Positions 35,144-43,796 of a stretch of DNA of 64,000 nucleotides are shown here, piece after piece. The notes below the pieces were generated by a model. It did no database searches and was not told the DNA's origin. It was given only the letters and a program-made list of their open reading frames with translations. The stretch comes from Bradyrhizobium sediminis. Lineage in GTDB: Bacteria > Pseudomonadota > Alphaproteobacteria > Rhizobiales > Xanthobacteraceae. The position numbers and the translations under genes are program-made. How positions within the stretch are numbered: the first letter of the stretch is position 1; each line of letters begins with the position of its first letter. Location of the stretch: assembly GCF_018736105.1 (NCBI RefSeq), contig NZ_CP076135.1, positions 4,462,001 to 4,526,000 on the forward strand. The letters are read 5' to 3'.

Positions 35144-36706
35144 GTGCATATCGACATCATCGAAACGTTGCCGTCGCTGGCCAGGCTCCAGGACAACTGG
35201 AACGCGGTCTACGATGCGGATCCCGAAGCCCAGATCTTCCTGTCATGGAAATGGCTTGGCGGATGGCTGGCTCACATCGAAGGCCCCTGGTTCATCCTGG
35301 CGGCAAGGGCCAGCGACGCCGCCGACGCCCCCTACGCTGCGTTCTTTCCCTTGCGGCTTCAGACCACGATCGAGAACGCCGACGTGCGCAGCGAGATCAG
35401 GATGGCCGGCAATTTTTCGGCCGACTACACCGGCATCGTCTGCACGCCGGAGACGGAGCACACGGTCATTCCCGCCTTTGCCCGATGCATCAAGCAGATG
35501 AACTGGGCACGCCTCAACCTCGAAAATGTCCGGATGTCGGAGCGACGCTTCCGGTTGCTCATGGCCTGTTTTCCGAAGGCCGGTTTTCAGATGACTGAGG
35601 TGGACAGGATCGCCAAGATCGACGGCATCGATAACAGTCTCTGCCCGTACGCAGCCTTGCCGGCGGACTGGAATTCCTATCTGGAGTCGCTGAGCACCAA
35701 TACGAGGCAGAAGATCCGCCGCCTCCTGAAAATGGTCAACGCGGGAGGTGAATACCGGATCACCGTTGCGACCCCCGAGACTTTCGCGCAGGACCTCAAA
35801 TCCCTGCTTCGGTTCTGGGAGATCAAATGGCGCCCCCGCAAGGGCACGATGACCGACAGCCTGGTTCGCTCCAACGGCAACATGCTGACGCGCAGTTTTC
35901 AGTCCGGGCTGGTATTCCTGCCGACCTTCTGGCAGGGCGACCGGCCGGTCGCGGCGCTGGCCACGCTGGTCGATCCGCGCAAGCGGACCTTCTCCTTCTA
36001 CATGGCCGGACGCGACGAGACCTTCGATGGGCCGCCGCCGGGAATGATCCTGCATGCCTTCAGCATCCGGCACGCGATCGAGAACGGCTTTGCCGAGTAC
36101 GATTTCCTGCGCGGCAACGAACCCTACAAATATTCGTTCCATTGTACGGAGCGCAAGATTCGCTGTACCGTGGTCGAGACAAGGAACGGCAGGAATCTCG
36201 GCAACAGGATCGACCTGCGAAGCATTCCCGACGTGCTGGAGCAAGCGACCGACCTTCACAAGAAGGGACAGACCGCCGACGCGGAATGCGGCTACCGGCG
36301 GATTCTGGAGGTCCAGCCAAGGCATGCCGACGCGCTGCACCGGCTGGGCCAGTTGCTGACCGCGAAGGGCGACCTGGCTTCGGCCAAGAAGCTATTCCGC
36401 ACCTTGACGACGGTCCGCCCCGAAGCCGCCAAGGCGTGGCTGTGCCTGGGCCAGGCCTGCGAAGGGCTCGGCCAGCATCAGGAAGCGCTCTACCACTATC
36501 TCGAGTTCATGCGGCTGCAGCCGAACCTTCCGGACGGGTTCGTCGGCACGGCCAGGTGCCTGGTTAAACTCGGGCGGATTGCGGAAGTCAGCGCCGCGTT
36601 GCTGGCGACGATAGGACCAGCGCCCCGACCGGCGGTCAGGATTGGGCGCGACGGACCGGCCATAGCGCATGACAGGCCGGCGCAGGACGCCTCGGTCGCG
36701 CTGTAG
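35144..36706 (+). CDS. GNAT (CelD/BcsL-like) acetyltransferase fused to TPR repeats
   Basis: 520 aa. The N-terminal 350 residues resemble the CelD/BcsL GNAT family: FLSWKWLGGWLAHIEGPWFILAAR, SLSTNTRQKIRRLLKMV, FYMAGRDETFDGPPPGMILHAFSIRHAIENGFAEYDFLRGNEPYKYSF. Members occur in cellulose and exopolysaccharide loci. From about 360 to 470 the sequence turns into three or so TPR units (AECGYRRILEVQPRHADALHRLGQLL, and AKAWLCLGQACEGLGQHQEALYHY). It closes the secretion gene set, 38 bp after the adaptor. It might acylate the secreted proteins or a surface polysaccharide (inference). Confidence 0.8.
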   Translation: MHIDIIETLPSLARLQDNWNAVYDADPEAQIFLSWKWLGGWLAHIEGPWFILAARASDAADAPYAAFFPLRLQTTIENADVRSEIRMAGNFSADYTGIVCTPETEHTVIPAFARCIKQMNWARLNLENVRMSERRFRLLMACFPKAGFQMTEVDRIAKIDGIDNSLCPYAALPADWNSYLESLSTNTRQKIRRLLKMVNAGGEYRITVATPETFAQDLKSLLRFWEIKWRPRKGTMTDSLVRSNGNMLTRSFQSGLVFLPTFWQGDRPVAALATLVDPRKRTFSFYMAGRDETFDGPPPGMILHAFSIRHAIENGFAEYDFLRGNEPYKYSFHCTERKIRCTVVETRNGRNLGNRIDLRSIPDVLEQATDLHKKGQTADAECGYRRILEVQPRHADALHRLGQLLTAKGDLASAKKLFRTLTTVRPEAAKAWLCLGQACEGLGQHQEALYHYLEFMRLQPNLPDGFVGTARCLVKLGRIAEVSAALLATIGPAPRPAVRIGRDGPAIAHDRPAQDASVAL

Positions 36707-36870
36707 AAGCAAGACTGCCGTAACCGCGTCCGCTCGAACGTCGGGCCGGTCAGTTGCACGCTTCCGCAGGGAGGTTTCGCGACGCCGGTTCCCCTCTCCC
36801 ATACCGGGAAAGGGGAAAACTCAAGTCACCGGCGCCTCAGAACAGCCGCGCCTTGGAAGACCAAGGCCTC

Positions 36871-38460
36871 TTAGAACACCAGCGCCTTGGCCTGTTTGAC
36901 CTGCGGCAGCCCCTGCACCTTGGCGAGCACTTCCGCAGGCACCGCGCCATCGACCTCGACCAGCGCAATGGCGTCGCCGCCCTGCTTGGTGCGGCCGAGA
37001 TGGAAGGTCGCGATGTTGAGCTTGGCGTCGCCGAGGAGGCTGGCGAAGCGGCCGATGAAGCCGGGCTTGTCCTCATTGGTGACGTAGATCATCGACTTGC
37101 CGAATTCGGCGTCGACCCGGATGCCCTTGATGTCGACCAGCCGCGGCTTGCCGTCGGCATAGACCGTACCCGACACCGAGCGCTCCTGCCGCTCGGTGGT
37201 CACGGTGACCGTAATCAGGCTTTCATAATCGCTCTGCGCCGCGCGCACGATCTCGTCGACCACCATGCCGCGTTCCTTGGCGATCACCGGCGCCGAGACC
37301 ACGTTGATGTCGCCCAGCATCGGCCGCAGCAAGCCTGACAGCACCGCCGAGGTAAGCGCCTTGATCTTCATTTCGGCGACGTGGCCCTCATAGGTGATTT
37401 GCACCTTCGCGATGCCTGTCTCAGTGAGCTGGCCGGCGAACGAGCCGAGCTTTTCGGCAAGCTCGATGAACGGCTTCAGTTTTGGCGCTTCTTCCGCCGT
37501 AATCGAGGGGAAATTGACCGCGTTGGAAATCGCTCCGCTCAGAAGATAGTCCGACATCTGCTCGGCAACTTGCAGCGCGACGTTCTCCTGCGCCTCGGTA
37601 GTGGCCGCGCCGAGATGCGGAGTGCAGATCACGTTGGGATGGCCGAACAACACGTTTGACGTGGCCGGCTCCTCGACGAACACATCGAAGGCGGCGCCTG
37701 CGACATGCTTGGAATTCAGCGCATCGACCAGCGCCTGCTCGTCGACCAGGCCGCCGCGCGCGCAATTGACGATGCGCACACCCTTTTTCATCTTGGCAAG
37801 CGCGCCGGCGTCGATGATGTTCTTGGTCTTCTCGGTCAGCGGCGTATGCAGGGTGACGAAGTCGGCGCGCTTGAACAGCTCGTCGAGCTCGACCTTCTCG
37901 ACGCCGATGTCCTTGGCACGCTCCGGCGACAGGAACGGATCGAACGCGATCACCTTCATGCGCAGGCCGAGCGCGCGGTCGGCGACGATCGAGCCAATGT
38001 TGCCGCAGCCGATCACGCCCAGCGTCTTGCCGGTGATCTCGACCCCCATGAAGCGGTTCTTCTCCCACTTGCCGGCCTGGGTGGAGGCGTCGGCCTGCGG
38101 GATTTCGCGCGCCAGCGCCAGCATCAGGGTGATCGCGTGTTCGGCGGTCGTGATCGAATTGCCGAACGGCGTGTTCATCACGATGATGCCCTTGGCCGTG
38201 GCGGCCGGGATTTCGACATTGTCGACGCCGATGCCGGCGCGGCCGATCACTTTCAGCCGCTTCGCCTTTTCGAGGATCTTCGCGGTGGCCTTGGTGGCGG
38301 AGCGGATCGCGAGGCCGTCATAATGACCGATGATCTCGGCGAGCTTTTCCTTGTCCTTGCCGAGATTGGGCTGGAAATCGACCTCGATGCCGCGATCCTT
38401 GAAGATCTGCACGGCGGCGGGCGACAACGCGTCGGAAATGAGAACCTTGGGTTTGTGCAT
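36871..38460 (-). CDS. serA: D-3-phosphoglycerate dehydrogenase
   Basis: 529 aa, the long SerA type. It oxidises 3-phosphoglycerate with NAD+ at the first step of serine synthesis. It begins MHKPKVLISDALSPAAVQIFKDRGIEVDF. The Rossmann loop is GVIGCGNIGSIVADRA, the catalytic Arg is in NCARGGLVDEQAL and the Glu/His in EEPA and TPHLGAATTEAQENVALQVAEQ. An intervening domain and a C-terminal ACT domain (about 455-529, MIYVTNEDKPGFIGRFASLLGDAKLNIATFHLGR) follow. serC lies upstream on the same strand. Confidence 0.96.
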   Translation of the reverse strand: MHKPKVLISDALSPAAVQIFKDRGIEVDFQPNLGKDKEKLAEIIGHYDGLAIRSATKATAKILEKAKRLKVIGRAGIGVDNVEIPAATAKGIIVMNTPFGNSITTAEHAITLMLALAREIPQADASTQAGKWEKNRFMGVEITGKTLGVIGCGNIGSIVADRALGLRMKVIAFDPFLSPERAKDIGVEKVELDELFKRADFVTLHTPLTEKTKNIIDAGALAKMKKGVRIVNCARGGLVDEQALVDALNSKHVAGAAFDVFVEEPATSNVLFGHPNVICTPHLGAATTEAQENVALQVAEQMSDYLLSGAISNAVNFPSITAEEAPKLKPFIELAEKLGSFAGQLTETGIAKVQITYEGHVAEMKIKALTSAVLSGLLRPMLGDINVVSAPVIAKERGMVVDEIVRAAQSDYESLITVTVTTERQERSVSGTVYADGKPRLVDIKGIRVDAEFGKSMIYVTNEDKPGFIGRFASLLGDAKLNIATFHLGRTKQGGDAIALVEVDGAVPAEVLAKVQGLPQVKQAKALVF

Positions 38461-38540
38461 CTGAATGTTCCTTCGCCCTTCCCTGAAAGGAAGGATCGGC
38501 CTGCGAGGGCCGGGATGGGTGAATTTCTCTCGGACGTTGT

Positions 38541-38675
38541 CTTCTCCCTCTCCCCGTTCTTACGGGGAGAGGGTCGAGGTGAGGGGCAGCCACGAACACC
38601 AGCGCGAGTGGTGAGAGCCCCTCACCCGGATTGCTACGCAAATCCGACCTCTCCCCGTAAGAACGGGGAGAGGCG
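38541..38675. repeat. REP-like palindromic element between serC and serA (family C)
   Basis: Two inverted copies of a CTCTCCCCGTTCTTACGGGG-type palindrome (38548-38572 and 38649-38673) bracket about 75 bp containing GAGGTGAGGGGC and CCCCTCACCCGG, also complementary. The result is a large cruciform-capable block in the 222-bp serC-serA gap. Related sequences are at 48199-48226 and 63230-63418. Confidence 0.7.
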
Positions 38676-38682
38676 AAAGAAG

Positions 38683-39855
38683 TTACGCCGCCTTCGGCAG
38701 CGCAGCCTTGGTCTCGGCGAACGCCCAGTCGATCCACTGCGTCAGCAGCGCGACGTCCCTGGCTTCGACGGTGGCGCCGCACCAGATGCGCAGCCCCGCC
38801 GGCGCATCGCGATAATGCGCGAAATCGTAGCCGGCGCCTTCCTTCTCCACCAGCGCCACCAGCTTCTTGGCGAAGTCGGCTTGCGCGTCGGCGGTGAGAG
38901 CGGTGATCGCGGGATCGATCACCTTCATGCACACCGAGGTGTTGGAACGGATCGCCGGATCGTTGGCCAGGAAATCGATCCACGGCGTCTTCGCCTTCCA
39001 GTCGGCGAGCACTTTCGTGTTCGCGTCGGCGCGGGCGATCAGGGCCTTCAGGCCGCCGACCGATTTTGCCCAGTTCAGCGCGTCGAGATAATCCTCGACG
39101 CACAGCATCGACGGCGTGTTGATGGTCTCGCCCTCGAAGATGCCCTCGTTGAGCTTGCCGCCCTTGGTCATGCGGAAGATCTTCGGCAGCGGCCAGGCCG
39201 GCTTGTAGGTCTCGAGGCGCTGCACCGCCCGCGGCGACAGCACCAGCATGCCGTGCGCGGCCTCGCCGCCGAGCGCCTTCTGCCAGGAGAAGGTCACGAC
39301 ATCGAGCTTGGCCCAGTCGAGCGGCTGCGCGAACGCCGCCGAGGTGGCGTCGCAGATGGTCAGGCCTTCGCGGTCAGCCTTGATCCAGTCGGCGTTGGGC
39401 ACGCGCACGCCCGACGTGGTGCCGTTCCAGGTGAAGACGATGTCGGAAGCGGGATCGGCCTTGCTGAGATCGGGGATTTCGCCATAGCCGGCATGCAGCT
39501 TGGTGACGTCCTTGAGCTTCAATTCCTTGACGATGTCGCTGACCCAGCCCTCGCCGAAGGATTCCCAGGCGATCGTGGTCACGGGCCGCGCGCCGAGCAG
39601 CGACCACAGCGCCATTTCGACCGCACCGGTGTCGGACGCCGGCACGATCCCGATCTTGTAGCCGGCGGGCACCTCGAGCACTTCACGCGTCAACTCGATC
39701 GCGAGCTTGAGCTTGGCCTTGCCAATTTTCGCTCGATGCGAGCGGCCGAGGGCGGCGTCTTTGAGATTTTGGGGGTTCCAGCCGGGGCGCTTCGCACAGG
39801 GGCCGGAGGAGAAATGCGGCACATTGGGCCGCAAAGCGGGCTTCGCTGCAGTCAT
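38683..39855 (-). CDS. serC: Phosphoserine aminotransferase
   Basis: A 390-aa PLP enzyme converting 3-phosphohydroxypyruvate to phosphoserine. It starts [26 protein letters not shown], the alphaproteobacterial SerC form. The segment [30 protein letters not shown] contains the Schiff-base lysine, and [19 protein letters not shown] and [17 protein letters not shown] match the family. It is upstream of serA in the same orientation. A palindromic repeat separates them, so full co-transcription is likely but not assured. Confidence 0.95.
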   Translation of the reverse strand: MTAAKPALRPNVPHFSSGPCAKRPGWNPQNLKDAALGRSHRAKIGKAKLKLAIELTREVLEVPAGYKIGIVPASDTGAVEMALWSLLGARPVTTIAWESFGEGWVSDIVKELKLKDVTKLHAGYGEIPDLSKADPASDIVFTWNGTTSGVRVPNADWIKADREGLTICDATSAAFAQPLDWAKLDVVTFSWQKALGGEAAHGMLVLSPRAVQRLETYKPAWPLPKIFRMTKGGKLNEGIFEGETINTPSMLCVEDYLDALNWAKSVGGLKALIARADANTKVLADWKAKTPWIDFLANDPAIRSNTSVCMKVIDPAITALTADAQADFAKKLVALVEKEGAGYDFAHYRDAPAGLRIWCGATVEARDVALLTQWIDWAFAETKAALPKAA

Positions 39856-39990
39856 AATCTATCCTTCCAGATAGCTAGCCTCCCGTTGGGGGGAGGTGTC
39901 CCGCCGCGGTGCATAAGGGAAACGCCTGGAATCGTCAAGGAACTTTCGAGGGGGCGGATATGCACTTTCGGATCAGGTGTAACCCAGGGA

Positions 39991-40215
39991 TCAAGTGCGC
40001 CCCTTGGGATCAGGTATCATGCTGGAATCGCAACCGATTGATGGCCCGTCGTCCACATCGGGCGGGACCACCGCAGCCGCCTGCGACTGAAGCAGTTCGT
40101 CAGCATCCGTGACGGTTCTTGCCGCCCTTCGCCTGCTCGAGGTTTTCAACACGCTCTTTTCGCCCGCCTGCACGACGTACTCGTTGCCGACCCTGACGAT
40201 CGAATAGTTTTTCAT
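39991..40215 (-). CDS. Small conserved hypothetical protein
   Basis: 74 aa: MKNYSIVRVGNEYVVQAGEKSVLKTSSRRRAARTVTDADELLQSQAAAV, then an acidic tail. The YxIVRVGNEYVVQAGEKSVLK-x-SRR pattern recurs in small Bradyrhizobium proteins I have seen as hypothetical. No membrane segment is evident. The ATG at 40215 was chosen for the conserved start; the reading to 40269 is longer than the family. Function unknown. Confidence 0.65.
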   Translation of the reverse strand: MKNYSIVRVGNEYVVQAGEKSVLKTSSRRRAARTVTDADELLQSQAAAVVPPDVDDGPSIGCDSSMIPDPKGRT

Positions 40216-40388
40216 GTGCGGATCCCCAACCTGCCCGAGCCCGGCGGGATACACCACAATGCCACGCATCGTTGCGCGGAAATAATTACGAACCGCTGGC
40301 TGGTTTATCGCGCGTTAACCAGAACGAATGGCAAAGCCCGTTTCGCAATCGGCGCAAGGCCCCATCGATCGGGAGCAATTGGGTTGTA

Positions 40389-40860
40389 TCAAAATCGCCA
40401 GATCATGCCGACATGGCTCGGCTGAAACCCGATCCGCCTGTAAAACCGCTGCGCGTCGACGCGGCTGTTATGCGTGAACAGTTCGACCAGCTTGCAACCG
40501 TTGACACGAGCCTCGTCGAGCGCCCATTGCACCAGCTGCTCCCCTACGCCGTGGCTGCGGCAATCGGTGGCGACACGGACATCCTCGATCAGGCCGCGCA
40601 CGGAGCCCTGCGAGCTCAGTCCCGGCAGGATGCAGAGCTGCAGGCAGGCCGATCACGGTGCCCTCGCCGTCCTCGGCGACCACGAGATGAATGTTCGGAT
40701 CGGCCTCGACCCGATCGAATGCTCGGAAATAGGACGGCGGCAGCGGGTTTTCGATCCGTTCACGCGCGCTGCCGAGCGGATCGTCCGCCAGCATCGCCAC
40801 CATGGCGCCGACGTCGTCGCGGCGGGCGCGCCGGATGGTGACGTTGGAAATTGCGGCCAT
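40389..40860 (-). pseudogene. GNAT N-acetyltransferase, frameshifted
   Basis: The N-terminal half (from 40860) reads MAAISNVTIRRARRDDVGAMVAMLADDPLGSARERIENPLPPSYFRAF to GEGTVIG. The C-terminal half continues only in another frame: CLQLCILPGLSSQGSVRGLIEDVRVATDCRSHGVGEQLVQWALDEAR to FYRRIGFQPSHVGMIWRF. One extra base near 40647-40648 (GG on the plus strand) explains the shift. Joined, it is a normal GNAT with the acetyl-CoA loop RSHGVGEQL. It is either a recent pseudogene or a base-call error. Confidence 0.85.
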
Positions 40861-40878
40861 GGCGGTAATCCCGGGAAT

Positions 40879-41469
40879 TCAGCGCGCCGGAGGCAACCCG
40901 AGATAACGTTCGGTCTCGCCGATCCAGCGCCGCACCGCGGCATAGCCGTCGAGGTGGAAGCCGCCCTCATGCGCCACCCGCGTATAGGCCAATAGCGCGA
41001 CGTCGGCGAGCGAAACAGCCTCGCCGACCAGGAACCGCGTCTCGGCGAGCTGATGCTCCATCCGCGCCAGCGCCGCATAGCCGCGCTTGATCTTGTCGGG
41101 ATCGAGGTCGGAGGCCGGCTTGCCGAGATAGACCATCTGGAAGCGGCATACCGCAATATAGGGCTCGTGGCTGTACTGCTCCCAGAACAGCCACTCGTCC
41201 ATCTTCGCCGCGGCAAAGTCATCCGCGGGAATGAGATCGCTGCCGCGGGCGAGATAACGGATGATGGCGTTGGACTGCGCCAGCGCGCGGCCGTCGTCGA
41301 ACACCACCGTCGGCACCTGCCCGGCGCCGTTGAGCTTGAGAAATTCCGTGGTGCGGGTCTCGCCCTTGAGCGTATCGACGCTGATCCATTCGTAGGGCAG
41401 CGCCAGGCGATCGCAGACCCATTTCACCTTCAGGCAATTGCCCGAATTGGTATCGCCGTAGATTTTCAT
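40879..41469 (-). CDS. Glutathione S-transferase family protein (copy 1)
   Basis: A 196-aa cytosolic GST-fold protein. The thioredoxin-like N-domain is MKIYGDTNSGNCLKVKWVCDRLALPYEWI, with Asn-Ser-Gly-Asn-Cys at the glutathione-activating loop, followed by GQVPTVVFDDGRALAQSNAIIRYLA (cis-Pro and the ESNAI-like gamma-glutamyl site). The helical C-domain has RFLVGEAVSLADVALLAYTRVAHEGGF with the N-capping box. The substrate is unknown. It starts 18 bp upstream of the frameshifted GNAT gene on the same strand. Confidence 0.88.
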   Translation of the reverse strand: MKIYGDTNSGNCLKVKWVCDRLALPYEWISVDTLKGETRTTEFLKLNGAGQVPTVVFDDGRALAQSNAIIRYLARGSDLIPADDFAAAKMDEWLFWEQYSHEPYIAVCRFQMVYLGKPASDLDPDKIKRGYAALARMEHQLAETRFLVGEAVSLADVALLAYTRVAHEGGFHLDGYAAVRRWIGETERYLGLPPAR

Positions 41470-41570
41470 GGCCGGCCACCGTTCTCAGGACAGAGCGACA
41501 GACCAGCAGCCGGCAGCACTTCTGTCAACAGCATCGGGCGGCGCCCGGAATCTCGCAGCCGCGCCGGGTT

Positions 41571-42404
41571 TCAGAACTTGTAGCCCAGGCCGGCACGCAC
41601 CGTGTTGATGCTGGTATCCGTGCTGGCGGAAAAACGCAGATACTCCCACTCTGCACGCATGAAGAGACCGCCAATCAGATTGACGTCCACGCCGAGGCCT
41701 GCGGAGTAGCCATATACCAGATGATTATGCTGGGCCTGCGTTGCGCTCAACGTGGCGCAGAATGCAACGGCACAGGAAGCTACTGCGTTTGCAAAAGTAA
41801 GCGCATAGTGGTCGTTGACAGTCACGGAGCGCGTGATATCGGCATTTCCGAGTGCGACTCCGCCGAACAAATATGGCAGGAAGCTCCCGTAGGCATAGCC
41901 CGCGCGCGCGCGGAGTGTGGCCATGTCCTTGACCGCGATCGCGGAGGACGACGTTGCCGTCACAGCATGATAGAAGCCGTCGGATAGCGGTGTGGAGCTG
42001 ACGAGGGATTGGCTCGCCGAGGTCGACCCGCCAAATGCGCCGTGGAGATAGCTCGCTTCAACACCGATGACCACGTCGTCCCATTGCGAATTATATCCGA
42101 CGAACCCGCCGAAGCCAGAGCTTCGTGCTGACTGCTTGCCGAGCCCGAGGTTCCAGCGCGAAACCTGCATTTCGCTTTCAATGGTGGTATTGGCCAGCAA
42201 GGCCGCGGTCATGTTCGAGGTCGAACCGTTGAAATTCTCGTCGGAAGACCCGTAGCCTGCCTGTCCTCCGATATAGTAGCCCTGCCAGTTGACTCTCGCG
42301 GTGGTCAGCCCGTCGGTGAAGGAGCCGCGAAGAAACGGAAGGTCGGCCGCTTCCGCACCGGAGGCCGCCCCGAAAATCATCGCCGCCAGCAAAAATCTAC
42401 GCAT
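41571..42404 (-). CDS. Outer-membrane beta-barrel protein (Omp25/31-like)
   Basis: 277 aa. A signal peptide (MRRFLLAAMIFGAASGAEAADLP) precedes a barrel with the family segments WQGYYIGGQAGYGSSDENF, VGYNSQWDDVVIGVEASYLHGAF, DMATLRARAGYAYGSFLPYLFGGVALGNADI, YGYSAGLGVDVNLIGGLFMRAEWEYLRFS and the terminal INTVRAGLGYKF ending in Phe as barrels do. A surface or porin-like role is likely. It is separated by 212 bp from a second barrel protein on the same strand. Confidence 0.88.
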   Translation of the reverse strand: MRRFLLAAMIFGAASGAEAADLPFLRGSFTDGLTTARVNWQGYYIGGQAGYGSSDENFNGSTSNMTAALLANTTIESEMQVSRWNLGLGKQSARSSGFGGFVGYNSQWDDVVIGVEASYLHGAFGGSTSASQSLVSSTPLSDGFYHAVTATSSSAIAVKDMATLRARAGYAYGSFLPYLFGGVALGNADITRSVTVNDHYALTFANAVASCAVAFCATLSATQAQHNHLVYGYSAGLGVDVNLIGGLFMRAEWEYLRFSASTDTSINTVRAGLGYKF

Positions 42405-42560
42405 CGCAACGCTCCCTCGAACTCTGACTGGCGCTGATCATCGCCTGTTAACCTTAACCAATCGTTGTCGCAGGCCGCGATCGGCACGATCCTGTGCGAA
42501 AACCCGAGATCATTTCCGCAACGGACCCTTGCGCAAGCGTATCGGCCCACGCCAAACGAG

Positions 42561-42587
42561 AACGGCGCGGGAAGATCCCGCGCCGTT
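42561..42587 (-). terminator. Strong hairpin downstream of the second beta-barrel gene
   Basis: A 12-bp perfect stem (AACGGCGCGGGA and TCCCGCGCCGTT) with a 3-base loop, 29 bp past the stop codon of the 42616-43449 gene. On the minus strand it is followed by CTCGTTTGG, so the T-run is weak. Likely transcription end. Confidence 0.7.
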
Positions 42588-42615
42588 AATACTCGTTAAG
42601 AGGAATGAGGCTCGA

Positions 42616-43449
42616 TCAGCCCTTGCGCATCAGCGGCGGCGCGTAGACCGGTGGGCTCGAGAGATCCCAGCGCACGCCCAGCTTGAGGTCATGCGAGGTG
42701 ATGCTCTTGAACGTCATCGGATTGTTGATGCCGTTGGTGCCGTCGAAAGCCCTGAGATCGCCGGTCACGCCGTCGCCCATGTCGAGATAGCGATAGGCGA
42801 GTTCGACCGTGAAGTTCGGCGTGACCTTGTAGCCGACACCGGCATGCAGCGCCCAGGCGAGATTCCATTTCGATGCGCTGTCGCCGAAGGCGAGGCCCGG
42901 CAACGCGGGACCAACGCCGCCATTGAGAGCGATGCTCTGGTCGGTGAAGTTGTTGATCGAAACCCGCGCGCCGCCGACACCGGCGCCGATGAACGGCGTC
43001 ATGCACCACCAGGTGCCGAGATCGACATAGGCGTTGGCGAGAACCACCCATTCGGACTTGGTGGCATGATAGGTGTCGGTACCGACACCGCCGACGTAGC
43101 TGATGTTGTCCTTGCCGAAGAAATGCGAATTGCCGCGATACTCACCGGTGACGTCGGCGCGGAACCAGTTGTTGACCTTGTAACCGACGCCGAGGCCGAA
43201 GATGCCAGCGGTGTTGAAGTTGAGGCTCTGGCTCTGGGTGGTGAGGCCGGCATCGAGCGCGTTGTTCAGGCGATCGACCCGCTGATTGCTGAATCCGATG
43301 TCGCCACGCAGATACCAGCCGCCGAAGTCCTCGACCACCGGAGGCGGTGCGTATGCCGGCGGCGGCATGATGGCCATGTCGGCGGCAGAAGCCATCGACG
43401 ACAACATTGATGCCGCTCCGGCGGCAACGAGAAACTTAACGCTACGCAT
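42616..43449 (-). CDS. Outer-membrane beta-barrel protein
   Basis: 277 aa from the ATG at 43449. A signal peptide (MRSVKFLVAAGAASMLSSMASAADM) is followed by a Pro-rich linker (PPPAYAPPPVVEDFGGWYLRGDIGFSNQRVD) typical of rhizobial Omp31-like proteins. Barrel segments include GLGVGYKVNNWFRADVTGEYRGN, VLANAYVDLGTWWCMTPFIGAGVGGARV, WNLAWALHAGVGYKVTPNFTVELAYRYLDMG and SHDLKLGVRWDLSSPP. A longer reading to 43494 would place 15 residues before the signal peptide and is rejected. Confidence 0.88.
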   Translation of the reverse strand: MRSVKFLVAAGAASMLSSMASAADMAIMPPPAYAPPPVVEDFGGWYLRGDIGFSNQRVDRLNNALDAGLTTQSQSLNFNTAGIFGLGVGYKVNNWFRADVTGEYRGNSHFFGKDNISYVGGVGTDTYHATKSEWVVLANAYVDLGTWWCMTPFIGAGVGGARVSINNFTDQSIALNGGVGPALPGLAFGDSASKWNLAWALHAGVGYKVTPNFTVELAYRYLDMGDGVTGDLRAFDGTNGINNPMTFKSITSHDLKLGVRWDLSSPPVYAPPLMRKG

Positions 43450-43796
43450 TGGCTTCGTCCTTTTGTCCGGTGAGGCAGACAACGGAGGCCTCACATCAAA
43501 AACTCACGGTCGGACGATGCCATCAAATGTTTAAGCGGCACTTAACCCTAATTATTAAGGTTGATAATCTGTTGCGCACGCCCCTCGGGCGCGTGCGGTC
43601 CGGCAACGAGACCGTGCGGAATTTCAATATTTTGCCGTGCAACCGCCGGCGAAAAACGCCGGCTGCGTCTTCCCAATCGCGCCATGGGAAATTTCTGCAG
43701 CGGTGAAATCGGCAGCACGGAAATGGCGGGAACCGCCACAATCGCTAACAATGTGTTGATGGAAATCCGGCGGTTGCAGCGCCAACGGTTGCCGCG
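43450..43796. other. Intergenic region upstream of the beta-barrel gene
   Basis: 347 bp with no recognisable gene. The stretch near 43520-43570 is AT-rich (TTAATAATT-containing) and probably carries the promoter of the 42616-43449 gene on the minus strand. Confidence 0.5.
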
